Shown piece after piece: positions 1-8,756 of a stretch of DNA of 64,000 nt (position 1 is the stretch's first letter; each line of letters opens with the position of its first letter). The notes under the pieces are model-generated. The model was not told the DNA's origin, made no database searches, and was given only the letters and a program-made list of their open reading frames with translations. The stretch lies in NCBI RefSeq assembly GCF_017641085.1, contig NZ_JAEPPI010000001.1:1541421-1605420 (forward strand). The letters run 5' to 3'. Source of the DNA: Gracilimonas sp. (lineage in GTDB: Bacteria; Bacteroidota; Rhodothermia; Balneolales; Balneolaceae). A program made the translations under genes and the position numbers.

Positions 1-1650
1 AACTTCCGGTTCTCCCTCAGCTTCCAGAACATCCTGCAGGGCCAGCTGTAAATCCGGGTTATCGGTATAATTTCTGAGCTGGCGAGCCGCTTCTATCTTT
101 TCATCGGGATTGGAACTTCGAAGCTGACGAATCAAAAACATAAAGGGCTTTTGCTCCTTCAGAGTAAGGTCAAAATCGGTTTTAGGTTTCAGAGTCACAT
201 ATTCGACACCCGAGATCAGCTCTACTGAAACAGAATCGGACGCACCTGTAAAGGTGATTTCTGACCGTGTGGTATCCATAAAACCATACTGAACCAGTTC
301 CAGTCCGGCAAGGGTACCCACCGGCTCCGATTCTGCCTGAAAATGTAAAGTGAGCGAAGGCTCTAGTTCATCGTACCGATAGTCCACTTGATAGGTATAT
401 CCTTTCTGAGCTTCCTCATCTTTATTCATAAGCGGTTCTGGCAATGCTTTCCAGTAAATCCCGGTTTGGTCGTACCAGAAGTCGGCGTATTCACTCCAAC
501 CGCTTACCTCCTGCATTTGCTGAATCAGTTCCGGCAATGATTCCCTGATGGTTTGTTTGAGAAATTCATCCTGCATATTTCCAATTCCCTGTACCCATTC
601 ATTCCAGCCTTGGATCGACTGCAGGTTATCCGGGTTCAACAGAGGTACGCTTTCATCGCTTTCAGTGACCAGAGCTTTCAAAAACTCATAGCGTGAATCG
701 GGTGCATCAAGGTAGCGGTGGAAATTTCCCAGCCACTGTTCTGCGATCCCTCTCTTCAATTGGGAGGACAGACTTCCAAGGTTCTGGTATAAATAAATGA
801 CTCCGGCTCCTGACTGAATTTCTTCCCAGTGATTATCAGGCAGCACAACAATGTGAAGAGCCGAATACGGAAACTCGTAGGAGAACGTGTTCTCATATTT
901 CTTCAGGCTTTCAACAGCAATAGATAACAATCCCGACCGAACTCCTTCAAGTAATGCATTTTCGGAGGCATGTATAGAGACTTCTTTCACCCCTGAACGA
1001 GCACTTTCTGTTTGGAAACTTCCAACCGAAAAGGTAATTCCAGATACCGGAACCGCAGTTTCTGAACTCCATTCAACCCGCTTCTCTTCGGTAGAAACAA
1101 CTTCATCACCTACTTTATTTCCATTAAATACAACCTGAAGATCTGCCGGAATCGTGAAACTTGCATTGACCACTGACTCCACCTCGGGGTGATCCGGGAT
1201 CGGAATCCAATGGTGGCGGGAACGTGGATTTAAAGAGGTCCACAGGTTCCCATAAACATCGGTATTAATTCCATAAGGAGAAGAACTCTCCCAGGTTACC
1301 AAAAAAGAGGTGCGTTGGTCTGCATTCAGGGTATCCTGCAACTGAATGATCAGCGAATCTGAACTCACCCTAAAATCAAGTGACTGACCGTTGTTCGAAA
1401 CTTCCTTAACATCAAGATTGGATGTATTGAAAACAACTCGTGTAAGATCGGGCTGCCTGGAACTGATACGGTAGGTGCCTGTTGCTTTAATAAGTGCAGA
1501 TGACGGTTCCACTGTTACTTCCAAATCGATGCTGTTCAGCAAAAAAGGCAATTCGGGGTAAGCCTTATAGTCCCAGTTTACCGACGACTGACCGAAAAGT
1601 GTGGCTACAAAAAGAAATGTAAAAAGCGTTGTAAATAGACCTTTTTTCAT
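1..1650 (-). CDS. M1-aminopeptidase-like secreted protein, zinc site lost (partial, runs off the window)
   Basis: I translated this frame myself because it is open to the window edge: about 550 residues from an ATG at 1650. It begins with a signal peptide (MKKGLFTTLFTFLFVATLFG). The next part looks like the N-terminal beta domain of M1 peptidases (a WIPIPDHPEV segment, then a FNGNKV segment). Where M1 enzymes carry HExxHxW, this protein reads RGIAEQWLGN, so both histidines and the glutamate are gone. The GxMEN exopeptidase motif is also absent (QSGAGVIYL instead). I infer a non-catalytic M1 relative, exported to the periplasm or cell surface. Its start overlaps the stop of the upstream hisN-like gene by one base (TAATG), so the two are translationally coupled. 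The C-terminus lies outside the window. Confidence 0.7.
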   Translation of the reverse strand, partial: MKKGLFTTLFTFLFVATLFGQSSVNWDYKAYPELPFLLNSIDLEVTVEPSSALIKATGTYRISSRQPDLTRVVFNTSNLDVKEVSNNGQSLDFRVSSDSLIIQLQDTLNADQRTSFLVTWESSSPYGINTDVYGNLWTSLNPRSRHHWIPIPDHPEVESVVNASFTIPADLQVVFNGNKVGDEVVSTEEKRVEWSSETAVPVSGITFSVGSFQTESARSGVKEVSIHASENALLEGVRSGLLSIAVESLKKYENTFSYEFPYSALHIVVLPDNHWEEIQSGAGVIYLYQNLGSLSSQLKRGIAEQWLGNFHRYLDAPDSRYEFLKALVTESDESVPLLNPDNLQSIQGWNEWVQGIGNMQDEFLKQTIRESLPELIQQMQEVSGWSEYADFWYDQTGIYWKALPEPLMNKDEEAQKGYTYQVDYRYDELEPSLTLHFQAESEPVGTLAGLELVQYGFMDTTRSEITFTGASDSVSVELISGVEYVTLKPKTDFDLTLKEQKPFMFLIRQLRSSNPDEKIEAARQLRNYTDNPDLQLALQDVLEAEGEPEV

Positions 1651-2420
1651 TAGTTGGTGTGTGCTTCAAATATTTTCATTACTTCAGGGAAGAGGGCCTT
1701 GTTGGTGGAGAATCCGTTTCCTGAAAATATGGTTTCATTGCCTTCAATATCACTAAAAATGCCACCGGCCTCTTGCATCACCGGAAGTAACGCAGCGGCA
1801 TCCCAAATATTAAGTTCAGGGTCGTACATCAGGTCGGCCCGGCCGGTAGCCACCATCATGTGGCCGTAAGCATCTCCCCATGTTCTGTGTAGTTTGGTTT
1901 TGGTCATGAGTTCCTCAAAAATTTCCTGCTGCCCCATTTCCTTAAACCTGAAAATTTCGGTTACCAACAAGGTCGCATCTTCCAGTCTGTCGGTTTTGCG
2001 TACCTGACAAGGTTCTCCATTCAGAGTGGCTCCCTCTCCAATAGCTGCGGCACAAAGTTCCTCCAAAGCCGGAGCGTAAATGATGCCCACCTGTGGTTCA
2101 TCATCCACTAAAACCCCAATCAGTGTAGTGTAAAATGGAATGCCATGAATAAAGGACTTTGTTCCATCTATTGGATCCAGTACCCACTTAATGTTACTAT
2201 CTTCGTTGGTTTTGCCGTATTCTTCACCAATGATGCCATGGTCAGGAAATCGTTTCAGGATTTCCTCCCGCATTATCTGTTCTGTTTCACGATCAGCTAT
2301 GGTAACGGGAGAGTCATCATCTTTGCTAATGACTTCCACATTCTTTTTAAAATATTTTAAGGTATGATGTCCGCCAATTTTAGCAATTTCGGTTGCTGCT
2401 TGTAATAAATCTTGTATCAT
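1650..2420 (-). CDS. hisN: Inositol-monophosphatase-family phosphatase, probable histidinol-phosphatase HisN
   Basis: 256 residues, full family length. Metal-binding motifs of the IMPase fold are intact: IGEEYG near residue 65, DPIDGTKSF near 83-91 and NIWDAAAL near 205. The WGDAYGH segment is typical of the HisN group, which dephosphorylates histidinol phosphate in histidine synthesis; other members act on inositol phosphates, so substrate is inferred. A hisI gene lies about 9 kb away, so histidine genes are scattered here. The ATG at 2420 faces the YceI gene across 54 bp, leaving room for a divergent promoter. It is followed by the M1-like gene with a one-base overlap. Confidence 0.75.
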   Translation of the reverse strand: MIQDLLQAATEIAKIGGHHTLKYFKKNVEVISKDDDSPVTIADRETEQIMREEILKRFPDHGIIGEEYGKTNEDSNIKWVLDPIDGTKSFIHGIPFYTTLIGVLVDDEPQVGIIYAPALEELCAAAIGEGATLNGEPCQVRKTDRLEDATLLVTEIFRFKEMGQQEIFEELMTKTKLHRTWGDAYGHMMVATGRADLMYDPELNIWDAAALLPVMQEAGGIFSDIEGNETIFSGNGFSTNKALFPEVMKIFEAHTN

Positions 2421-2474
2421 TGAATCCGTTAATTCTTCAAACTTTTAACTAATCATCTGCTTGCTGCCAAAATT

Positions 2475-3074
2475 ATGAGTATGAGAAAGGTTCTTCAAAC
2501 AATTTTGATTCCGGCTTTGTGTTTGCTTCCCGCCTTGTCGTTTGCACAAAACGGTAAAGTACGGCTCAGCAATGAGAGTAAGTTAAGCATTAATGGAAAA
2601 TCAAATGTGAATGATTTCAGATGTGAATCGGAGCACGAACTGCAGCAGGATTCCCTGGATTTTGATTATCACTTTTCAGCAGACACCATTACTGTGGATG
2701 GGGTTTCCCTGTTTCTGGAAATCAGCGAGTTTGATTGCGGGAAAAAAGCCATTAACCGAGATTTTCGAAGTACTTTAAAGTACAAGGAACATCCCTTCAT
2801 ACAAATTACGCTGAATGAATTGATTCTTGAGAATGAAGAGAATCCGATTCCAAAAACAGCCCATGTAACCATAACCATTGCCGGGGTTGAACGAAATTAC
2901 GAAGTGCCCCTAAATGCTTTCTCCAGTACCGAAGAAGGAGCGTTGGTTGGAGGGAATAAAACGCTTTACATGACCGATTTCGGCCTCACCCCTCCCTCTC
3001 CTCTCTTTGGACTCGTTCAGGTAAGCGATGAACTGGATATTGTGTTTGATTTGGTAGTTCGGTTTGAGCCCTGA
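2475..3074 (+). CDS. YceI-family secreted protein (paralogue 1)
   Basis: 199 residues. The start is ATG at 2475 or the second ATG at 2481; a signal peptide ending in LPALSFAQ follows either. The body is a single YceI-like lipocalin-type beta barrel: SKLSINGKSNVNDFRC near 34-49, then the usual KEHPFIQITL and VTITIAGVERNYEVPL strands and a TPPSPLFG segment near the end. YceI proteins bind isoprenoid-like lipids in the periplasm. It contains two cysteines (in DFRCE and EFDCG) that the second YceI gene at 4.6-5.1 kb lacks. It is a single gene, divergent from hisN and convergent with the porin gene. Confidence 0.75.
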   Translation: MSMRKVLQTILIPALCLLPALSFAQNGKVRLSNESKLSINGKSNVNDFRCESEHELQQDSLDFDYHFSADTITVDGVSLFLEISEFDCGKKAINRDFRSTLKYKEHPFIQITLNELILENEENPIPKTAHVTITIAGVERNYEVPLNAFSSTEEGALVGGNKTLYMTDFGLTPPSPLFGLVQVSDELDIVFDLVVRFEP

Positions 3075-3110
3075 TATTTACACTGTCTCTGAGCTTTAGA
3101 AATTCTCTTC

Positions 3111-3148
3111 AAAAAAAACCGCCGGCTGAATTGTTCCAACCTGCGGTT
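3111..3148 (-). terminator. Second rho-independent terminator downstream of the porin gene
   Basis: Read on the minus strand, arms AACCGC and GCGGTT (3143-3148 with 3117-3122) enclose a 20-base loop and are followed by a run of eight T. It lies behind the stronger hairpin at 3172-3202, so the porin transcript has tandem terminators; it also separates the convergent YceI gene. Confidence 0.5.
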
Positions 3149-3171
3149 AATTTCAAGAATCTTTGTGATAT

Positions 3172-3202
3172 AAAAAAAGGGCGAGCCTTTCACAGCCCGC
3201 CC
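3172..3202 (-). terminator. Rho-independent terminator of the porin gene
   Basis: On the minus strand, an 8-bp stem (GGGCGGGC with GCTCGCCC, one G-T pair) and an 8-base loop are followed by seven T. It starts about 20 bases after the porin stop codon. Confidence 0.75.
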
Positions 3203-3223
3203 CTTTCCTATGAGGTCGGTATA

Positions 3224-4513
3224 TCAGAAGCTTACCACAGCTTCTAACATGATTCCGCTAAATTCTGCACCGGCATAGTCGCCAGAGAAACCGTCATAAG
3301 TTTGTGTTACATACTCAAGTTTGGTAAGTACGTTTTCAGTCATGAACCAGCCACCACCAATGTTGATTCGAGAGATGTCAATTTCATCGCCGTTTGGTTC
3401 TTCACCGGATACAGTGTTGTATCGGCCACCTACGTAGAAGTTTTCATCCATTCCGAATCTGTACAGAAGTTCTGCACCAATTTGTGTGTATGAACGAGTG
3501 TCTTCGCCGTTATCGATTGCACCGGATGTATTTTCAAATACACCGTAGAACTCAACACCCTGGAACTTCACAAATGGGTTGATCATAATAGCTGTCATTT
3601 CGCCGGCAATTGGACCACCAGGTGCACGGCTAGAAACCGCAAATGAAGGTGCGAAACGGCCTGATCGGAAGTTGCCCGGCTCAATTACGTTGTAGTAACG
3701 GCTACCGGCACGGTCACCAGAATACAGGTAGATAGAAGCATTCTGAGAGACTCGGAACATGGAACCGGTTAAACGAACTCTCAAGTCGTCGTTAACCTGG
3801 CTGTCATATCCTAATTTTGCCAAGAAAGAAGGCTTAGTTTTAACAGCACCTTCTACAGTACTTTGGTTCAGTTTACCATTGGTTAAACCAATCATTCCAA
3901 AGAGGTTACCGGTGTAGTAGTAAACTTCAGCACCAACTTCAGTGGTGAAAGAATCCATAATGTAGTTTCCTACAAATGGGTTGAGGATTGCAGAACCGTT
4001 ATCACTGCGACGGAAGTGGTTGTCACCATAGTTGTTTTCCATGTGACCTACTTTGATTCGGATATTGTCGCTAAGACTTGAAAGGAATCCTTCCTCGATG
4101 AAGTCAAAACTATCAATCTGCAGATATCCACCTTTCACATATGTTTCAGTGTGGTTTTGAGATGATAGGTAAGTACGAAGGTGCATTCTCATACCGGGAG
4201 CAAGAGCAACATCCAGATCCAGGTTAGAAGTAGCAAGGTTGAAGTTATTCTCTAAGTCTGCAAGACTACCTGCATCGTTATCATGGCTTATGCCTTGAAA
4301 CTGAAGTGCGTTAGAGCCACCGATTCGTACATAAACACCGTCGAAGGATTTATCTGTTGTGAATGGTGCTTCAAATACATTCAGGCCTGCTTTTGTAGCC
4401 GGTACAAAGTATTGAATGTTGTTGCGTTCCTGAGCTGATAAGTTCGTTGCCGAAAAGAAGGCGAGAACAAAAGCTGTAAGTACGGTTGTGAAATATTTTA
4501 CGTTAGATTTCAT
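3224..4513 (-). CDS. Outer-membrane porin-like beta-barrel protein
   Basis: 429 residues. A signal peptide (cleavage near NLSAQ) is followed by alternating amphipathic strands throughout and a C-terminal phenylalanine (EAVVSF), the usual mark of BAM-inserted outer-membrane barrels. The pattern resembles OprO/OprP-like or Porin_4-like channels, but I cannot name the substrate. The YceI gene upstream (4567-5130) is on the same strand 53 bp away, so the two probably form an operon with the terminators at 3111-3202 behind it. A short GTTA-rich stretch lies in the gap between the two genes. Confidence 0.7.
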   Translation of the reverse strand: MKSNVKYFTTVLTAFVLAFFSATNLSAQERNNIQYFVPATKAGLNVFEAPFTTDKSFDGVYVRIGGSNALQFQGISHDNDAGSLADLENNFNLATSNLDLDVALAPGMRMHLRTYLSSQNHTETYVKGGYLQIDSFDFIEEGFLSSLSDNIRIKVGHMENNYGDNHFRRSDNGSAILNPFVGNYIMDSFTTEVGAEVYYYTGNLFGMIGLTNGKLNQSTVEGAVKTKPSFLAKLGYDSQVNDDLRVRLTGSMFRVSQNASIYLYSGDRAGSRYYNVIEPGNFRSGRFAPSFAVSSRAPGGPIAGEMTAIMINPFVKFQGVEFYGVFENTSGAIDNGEDTRSYTQIGAELLYRFGMDENFYVGGRYNTVSGEEPNGDEIDISRINIGGGWFMTENVLTKLEYVTQTYDGFSGDYAGAEFSGIMLEAVVSF

Positions 4514-4566
4514 GACCTTAGGATTTAGTGTTGTTGGTTAGTTAGTTAGTTGTTGTTTATTGAAAT

Positions 4567-5130
4567 TTATTGTTGAGCGAATTTTGCATTGAATTCCACA
4601 TCTACCTTTTCTCCGGCTTTTATAGTGCCGAACATGGCAGTGGGCGGATCAACATTAAATTCAGTCATGTCAATATTCTGTTTCCCGTTAAATAGGATGC
4701 TGCCGTCTGCCTGGAGTTGATATTCAACTTCCATCTGTACGTTTTTGGTTACGCCCGCGATAGTGAGTTCACCCTTCGCGGTCAGTGAAGCCGGGCCTAC
4801 ACGTTCAATTTCAGTTAATGAAAACGTGATATTCGGATGCTTCTTCACTTTCAGTGCATCATCAATTCGTTTATCCATACCGCCTTTTCCACTGTTTATT
4901 TCTTCGGCTACAACATCGAATTGCAGGCCTGAAATTGAGACCAGGGAATCACCGGATACTTCTATGGTAGCCGAACCGGAGAACTCTTCAGCAGGAGCTT
5001 CCCAATCGTGTACATTTGAAGTTCCCCAAACGATGATTTCGCTTTCGTCCGGTACTATCTGGTAGGTTTGTGCGAAAAGTGCTGTACTTAGCAGCAGTGT
5101 TACTATGAATGAAAATGTAGTCTTTAACAT
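4567..5130 (-). CDS. YceI-family secreted protein (paralogue 2)
   Basis: 187 residues. I start it at ATG 5130 because the signal peptide (MLKTTFSFIVTLLLSTALFA) begins there and an AGAGG-type ribosome site lies just upstream; the frame is open for 22 more codons to 5196, but those are not signal-like. The mature part is a full YceI domain: ESEIIVWGTSNVHDWEAP, then DALKVKKHPNITFSL, LTIAGVTKNVQMEV and NVDPPTAMFGTIKAG. Expected role: a periplasmic lipocalin-like binder of amphiphiles. It precedes the porin gene and is likely cotranscribed with it. Confidence 0.8.
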   Translation of the reverse strand: MLKTTFSFIVTLLLSTALFAQTYQIVPDESEIIVWGTSNVHDWEAPAEEFSGSATIEVSGDSLVSISGLQFDVVAEEINSGKGGMDKRIDDALKVKKHPNITFSLTEIERVGPASLTAKGELTIAGVTKNVQMEVEYQLQADGSILFNGKQNIDMTEFNVDPPTAMFGTIKAGEKVDVEFNAKFAQQ

Positions 5131-5314
5131 ATCGACCTCTTTAGGTTTAAATCTGAGTTCGTTAATTAACTCACCACAAAGAAACCACACTTTCATGAAG
5201 GGAATGTGAAGAAAAAAGTAAATTATCTATTCATCAAGTTATTTATCTACAATGATTTACAGGATGAATGCGAATAGCTTTTGTGAAGATTATATGAATC
5301 TGAATAAGTAATTT

Positions 5315-7144
5315 TTATTTAACAGGAAGACCTTCCATCTTCATAATCTTGAGGGCATTTGTAGTGGGGCAAGGTCCCTCTTTTATTTTATACTCAAAGC
5401 TCATTCTCCCGTCTTCAATGGTTTCAGCGAAATGCCAGTTACTTAGTTCCGGAATTTCTTTTTCCAGAGATGCTAATTCCAGATCGTGAGTAGAAACCAT
5501 CCCGATTCCATGTTTGCCGGCAATTTCTTTAAGAAAAGCTGTACTCCCCTGAAATCGCTCTCTGTTGTTTGTACCCTTAAAAATTTCATCTACAAAATAG
5601 AACAGCGGAAGCTCTTCCTCATCCCCGAGCTTATCAAGCAGCGTTCGAAGACGTCTTACCTCAGCATAGAAATGAGATAACCCCCCTTCCAGTGAATCCT
5701 TAACATTAATACTGGTGAATACACGAAACAGATTAGTCTTCAGTTCAACTGCATTAACAGGGGCTCCGGCAAAAGCGAGGCATAAATTAATGCCAACCGT
5801 TCTGAGGAAAGTACTTTTACCCGCCATGTTGGAGCCGGTAATCAAAAACAAATCCTTCCCCTCTTCCACTTTAAAATTATTAGTCACTTTTTGGTTGGCC
5901 GGAATCAGCGGATGCCCTAACTCTTTAGCCTCAAACAGTATCTCAGAATCGTTTGTCAGCTCGGGAAAGCTGTACTCCCGGTGTAAAGCCCCAAAGTTAG
6001 CCATTGAGTTGAGCGCTTCCAGTTCATAAAAAGTATTCAGCCACTCTGTAAGACGAGGTTCAAACTCCTTTTTCAGTTTTTCCATTTTCATGGAATAGTA
6101 CATATCCCAGGGAAGGATCAAATTCACCAGCGGCCACACCACCTGATTGGCCTGAAGAGAGGCCGCTCCGGTTAGCTTTTCTACTTTTCTCAGGTAAACC
6201 GAGGGCTTGGTTTCTGCAGATTGAAAAACCTTCAAAAGTTGAGCCAAACTTTCTTTATTTGAAACCTTGAACTCCTCCACATGCAACAACAACTCCCGGA
6301 AACGACCCAGCATTTTTTCCATTTGGTAAGCAGCATCAAACAGTCCGGCTATCTTATCACTCTTGAGTTTGTAGTAACTCAGATATAGCACCAATGAAGC
6401 CAGTGGTGCGATCACCGGGAGCACTCCTATCCATGCTAAAACCGCCATCGTAAGCGTGGAAACCGATAATCCCGAAAGTATCAGCAAAGGCAGTTTGTAT
6501 CCGGTTCGCTCCGGCTGCCTGAGCCAGGCAAGCATTTGTTCTTCCGTCCAGTCTTTCTGTGACGTGTGACTTTGCGTATATCGGCCAATCACAGAAAGTT
6601 TATCCCTGAAGGCTTGCAACGGAATGAGGTCCTGAACCAATTCTTGCCGCTGCATGATCTCTTCTTCAACAGGAAATTCATTCATCAACCAGCTTAGTAG
6701 TTTCTGTGAACCTCCCTCATATAAAGATGTATCTACCAAATGATGCAGGGAGTAATTCCCCACTATATCAAGGTCGTTGGCAAAAGGATGATCTTTCAGA
6801 TCCTTATCATATCTTCTTTTGGGGATTTCGTTCCAGGCCAGCTGCAACCGGGCAATATGTTGTTGCTTGACTTCTTTGAGATATCCCAACTTCTCTATGG
6901 CTTTATGCACTTTCTGATGTCGGTCGGCCAGATACAAAAACCCAACAATTCCCACCAAAAGACCCAATACATATAAATAATCATTTATGGCTCCGGATGT
7001 GAAATAACCAAAAGCCAAAATCGCAAAAAATGCGACTCCCCTAACCCACGAGTAACGGTGACTGTATTCTTCCAACCGTTCTGTTTTTTGGGCAATATGC
7101 TCACAGAATCGCTGTAGTCTTTGTATTTGTTTTTTTCTGCTCAT
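5315..7144 (-). CDS. Membrane-anchored MutS-like ATPase
   Basis: 609 residues, much shorter than MutS or MutS2. Domain order: an N-terminal coiled region; two predicted membrane segments at about 33-72; a helical stretch; another hydrophobic pair at about 217-258; a lever/clamp-like helical part; and a C-terminal MutS ATPase. ATPase motifs are intact: Walker A TGSNMAGKS at 436-444, the FVDEIFKGTNNRER block at 517-530 and STHD at 551-554. There is no mismatch-binding domain with a Phe-x-Glu motif and no Smr domain. Such TM-containing MutS-related proteins are known in Bacteroidota without a settled role. A free-standing Smr protein is encoded nearby (7852-8127). Confidence 0.75.
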   Translation of the reverse strand: MSRKKQIQRLQRFCEHIAQKTERLEEYSHRYSWVRGVAFFAILAFGYFTSGAINDYLYVLGLLVGIVGFLYLADRHQKVHKAIEKLGYLKEVKQQHIARLQLAWNEIPKRRYDKDLKDHPFANDLDIVGNYSLHHLVDTSLYEGGSQKLLSWLMNEFPVEEEIMQRQELVQDLIPLQAFRDKLSVIGRYTQSHTSQKDWTEEQMLAWLRQPERTGYKLPLLILSGLSVSTLTMAVLAWIGVLPVIAPLASLVLYLSYYKLKSDKIAGLFDAAYQMEKMLGRFRELLLHVEEFKVSNKESLAQLLKVFQSAETKPSVYLRKVEKLTGAASLQANQVVWPLVNLILPWDMYYSMKMEKLKKEFEPRLTEWLNTFYELEALNSMANFGALHREYSFPELTNDSEILFEAKELGHPLIPANQKVTNNFKVEEGKDLFLITGSNMAGKSTFLRTVGINLCLAFAGAPVNAVELKTNLFRVFTSINVKDSLEGGLSHFYAEVRRLRTLLDKLGDEEELPLFYFVDEIFKGTNNRERFQGSTAFLKEIAGKHGIGMVSTHDLELASLEKEIPELSNWHFAETIEDGRMSFEYKIKEGPCPTTNALKIMKMEGLPVK

Positions 7145-7279
7145 AATGAATTACATGGGTTTGACTGTTCTACAGTCATCAAAGTGGAGTGAGGATAAAA
7201 AAAGAATCGCCCAAAAACTTCCTTCACTTTCAGTACAGCTAAACAATTGGTAATATCCAACCGAATTAAATTTACAGAT

Positions 7280-7855
7280 ATGAATTATTTCGCACACGAA
7301 ACAGCTGTTATTGATGATGGTGCTGTCATCGGAAAGGGAACCAAAATATGGCACTTTACCCACGTAATGCCAGATGCCGAACTTGGAGAAAATTGCAACC
7401 TGGGACAAAATGTGGTCGTTTCACCAAAAGTAAAACTTGGCCGTAATGTAAAGGTTCAGAACAATGTATCCATTTACACCGGTGTGATCTGCGAAGATGA
7501 TGTCTTCCTTGGCCCCTCCATGGTGTTCACGAATATCGTTAATCCCAGAAGTGCTGTCGTCCGTCGAGATGAGTATGTGGAAACGCAGGTGAGAAAAGGT
7601 GCTTCCATCGGGGCCAATGCTACCGTTATCTGCGGAAATGAACTGGGCAAGTATTGCCTAATTGGAGCCGGGGCTGTAATCACCAAACCAGTTCCTCCCT
7701 ATGCGTTAATGGTTGGAAATCCCGCCAAACAAATTGGATGGGTCAGCGAATACGGGCACCGTCTGCACTTTGGAGATGATGGCAGAGCCACCTGTCCGGA
7801 GTCGGGAGATCAGTACCGGATGCATGGCGGGGAAGTAACAAAAGGCGAAGATTAG
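7280..7855 (+). CDS. Left-handed beta-helix N-acetyltransferase (WlbB/WbpD-like)
   Basis: 191 residues from ATG 7280; the frame is open upstream only through a TTG with no homologous sequence. Hexapeptide repeats fill the protein (AVIDDGAVIGKGTKIWHFTHVMP, then VKVQNNVSIYTGV). IVNPRSAVVRRDEY and KGASIGANATVICG are characteristic of enzymes that acetylate the 3-amino group of UDP-2-acetamido-3-amino-2,3-dideoxyglucuronic acid, a step in making 2,3-diacetamido sugars for surface polysaccharides. No other sugar-pathway genes lie beside it, so the exact substrate is inferred. Its stop overlaps the convergent Smr gene by four bases. Confidence 0.8.
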   Translation: MNYFAHETAVIDDGAVIGKGTKIWHFTHVMPDAELGENCNLGQNVVVSPKVKLGRNVKVQNNVSIYTGVICEDDVFLGPSMVFTNIVNPRSAVVRRDEYVETQVRKGASIGANATVICGNELGKYCLIGAGAVITKPVPPYALMVGNPAKQIGWVSEYGHRLHFGDDGRATCPESGDQYRMHGGEVTKGED

Positions 7856-8127
7856 TCTTTAGCCAATTCAGCAACCGTTGCTCCCCACCCACTCCGGTCG
7901 CTGGCCAGACTATATGATTCCACATGTGGATTTCGATCCAATAAATTGTGCACGGTTCTTCTCAACACGCCTTTTCCCTTCCCATGGATAATCCGGATTG
8001 AATAAATCTCTTTTTCCCGGCAGGCTTCTATATAATCAGGGATCAGATCTCCCAGTTCTTTGGGATTGAAGAGATGTAAATCAAGGACTCCGTTTATTGG
8101 TACTTCGATAGGGTCAGGTTCGTTCAT
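7852..8127 (-). CDS. Small Smr-domain protein
   Basis: 91 residues, nearly all one Smr domain: the DLHLFNP motif at 16-22 and the HGKGKGVLRRTV motif near 49-60, both diagnostic for the Smr nuclease/RNA- or DNA-binding fold found at the C-terminus of MutS2. Here the domain stands alone, close to a MutS-like ATPase that lacks it. The 3' end overlaps the convergent acetyltransferase gene by four bases. Upstream lies a heptanucleotide repeat array (8143-8202). Confidence 0.8.
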   Translation of the reverse strand: MNEPDPIEVPINGVLDLHLFNPKELGDLIPDYIEACREKEIYSIRIIHGKGKGVLRRTVHNLLDRNPHVESYSLASDRSGWGATVAELAKD

Positions 8128-8142
8128 TCGTTATTCGTTCTA

Positions 8143-8202
8143 GGTCATTGGTCATTGGTCATTGGTCATTGGTCACTGGTCACTGGTCACTGGTCACTGG
8201 TC
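8143..8202. repeat. Heptanucleotide tandem array, GGTCATT x4 then GGTCACT x4
   Basis: Eight contiguous 7-base units plus a four-base remainder, with one transition (T to C) dividing the array in two homogeneous halves. The array overlaps the 3' end of the Dabb gene, whose last residues and stop are written by it. A matching array in the same orientation is at 8542-8580, and both are preceded by a CGTTATTCGTT stretch. Confidence 0.95.
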
Positions 8203-8512
8203 GTCCGTCGTCAAAATCCACCACCCTTCGTTCCTTCACTACTTTTTTGATGAAATCCACAACTTTCTGATGATCGGGGTGTGCCGCGTAGGCTTTAAGA
8301 TCTTCTTCAGATGCACATTCCGTTGTCAAAACCACATCGCAAATTGCCGCACCTGTTCCTTTCAATATATTAATGCCCACTTCCGCACTGACTAATTCCT
8401 CAATTTTATTGGGCAGATCTTCCAGCAGTTTCTTCATCACTTCTGCATTTTCAATTTTGGTTTTACCTTCAGCTACTTCTTTAAGCTTCCACATTACTAC
8501 ATGTTTGATCAT
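8180..8512 (-). CDS. Dabb (stress-responsive alpha/beta-barrel) family protein
   Basis: 110 residues. It starts MIKHVVMWKLK, followed by a helix and the AHPDHQKVVDFIKKVV segment near 77-92, the usual Dabb/ferredoxin-like fold pattern; these small dimeric proteins are linked to stress or aromatic metabolism, with function here unknown. The C-terminal tail (RPVTSDQ) is not domain sequence. It is read from the GGTCACT repeat array, which also gives the TGA stop, so array slippage would change the C-terminus. Confidence 0.8.
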   Translation of the reverse strand: MIKHVVMWKLKEVAEGKTKIENAEVMKKLLEDLPNKIEELVSAEVGINILKGTGAAICDVVLTTECASEEDLKAYAAHPDHQKVVDFIKKVVKERRVVDFDDGRPVTSDQ

Positions 8513-8541
8513 ATCGGGTTTTCGTTATTCGTTATTCGTTA

Positions 8542-8580
8542 GTCACTGGTCACTGGTCACTGGTCACTGGTCACTGGTCA
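8542..8580. repeat. Heptanucleotide tandem array, GGTCACT units
   Basis: Five to six GGTCACT units in the same orientation as the array at 8143-8202. Together the two direct-repeat arrays bracket the Dabb gene (about 340 bp apart), so recombination between them would delete it. Confidence 0.9.
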
Positions 8581-8685
8581 TGAATATCTATTTAAACCAT
8601 CGTAATTCCCAAAATACTGCCTTTCAAAATGCGATGTTCCTTGTTCAAGGTTCGAAGTTCTTCCGCTGTCAATTAATAGCAGGAA

Positions 8686-8733
8686 CCCTTAACTTTGGGG
8701 TTCTGTTTAAATGGCACAGGCTCGTCCTGTTCT
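8686..8733 (+). promoter_or_regulatory. Two adjacent hairpins in the folE leader
   Basis: GAACCC-9 nt-GGGTTC is followed by TGTTT; 15 bases on, ACAGG-5 nt-CCTGT follows. Both are short and sit about 25-70 bases before the probable folE start. They could be a terminator/attenuator or chance; I know no folE riboswitch class that they match. Confidence 0.3.
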
Positions 8734-8756
8734 CCAAGATTTATAAATCAGAAATA

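Noticed and set aside
8373..8756. Long N-terminal extension of folE
   Set aside because: This stretch overlaps the Dabb gene, the heptad array and the leader hairpins and has no FolE-like sequence.
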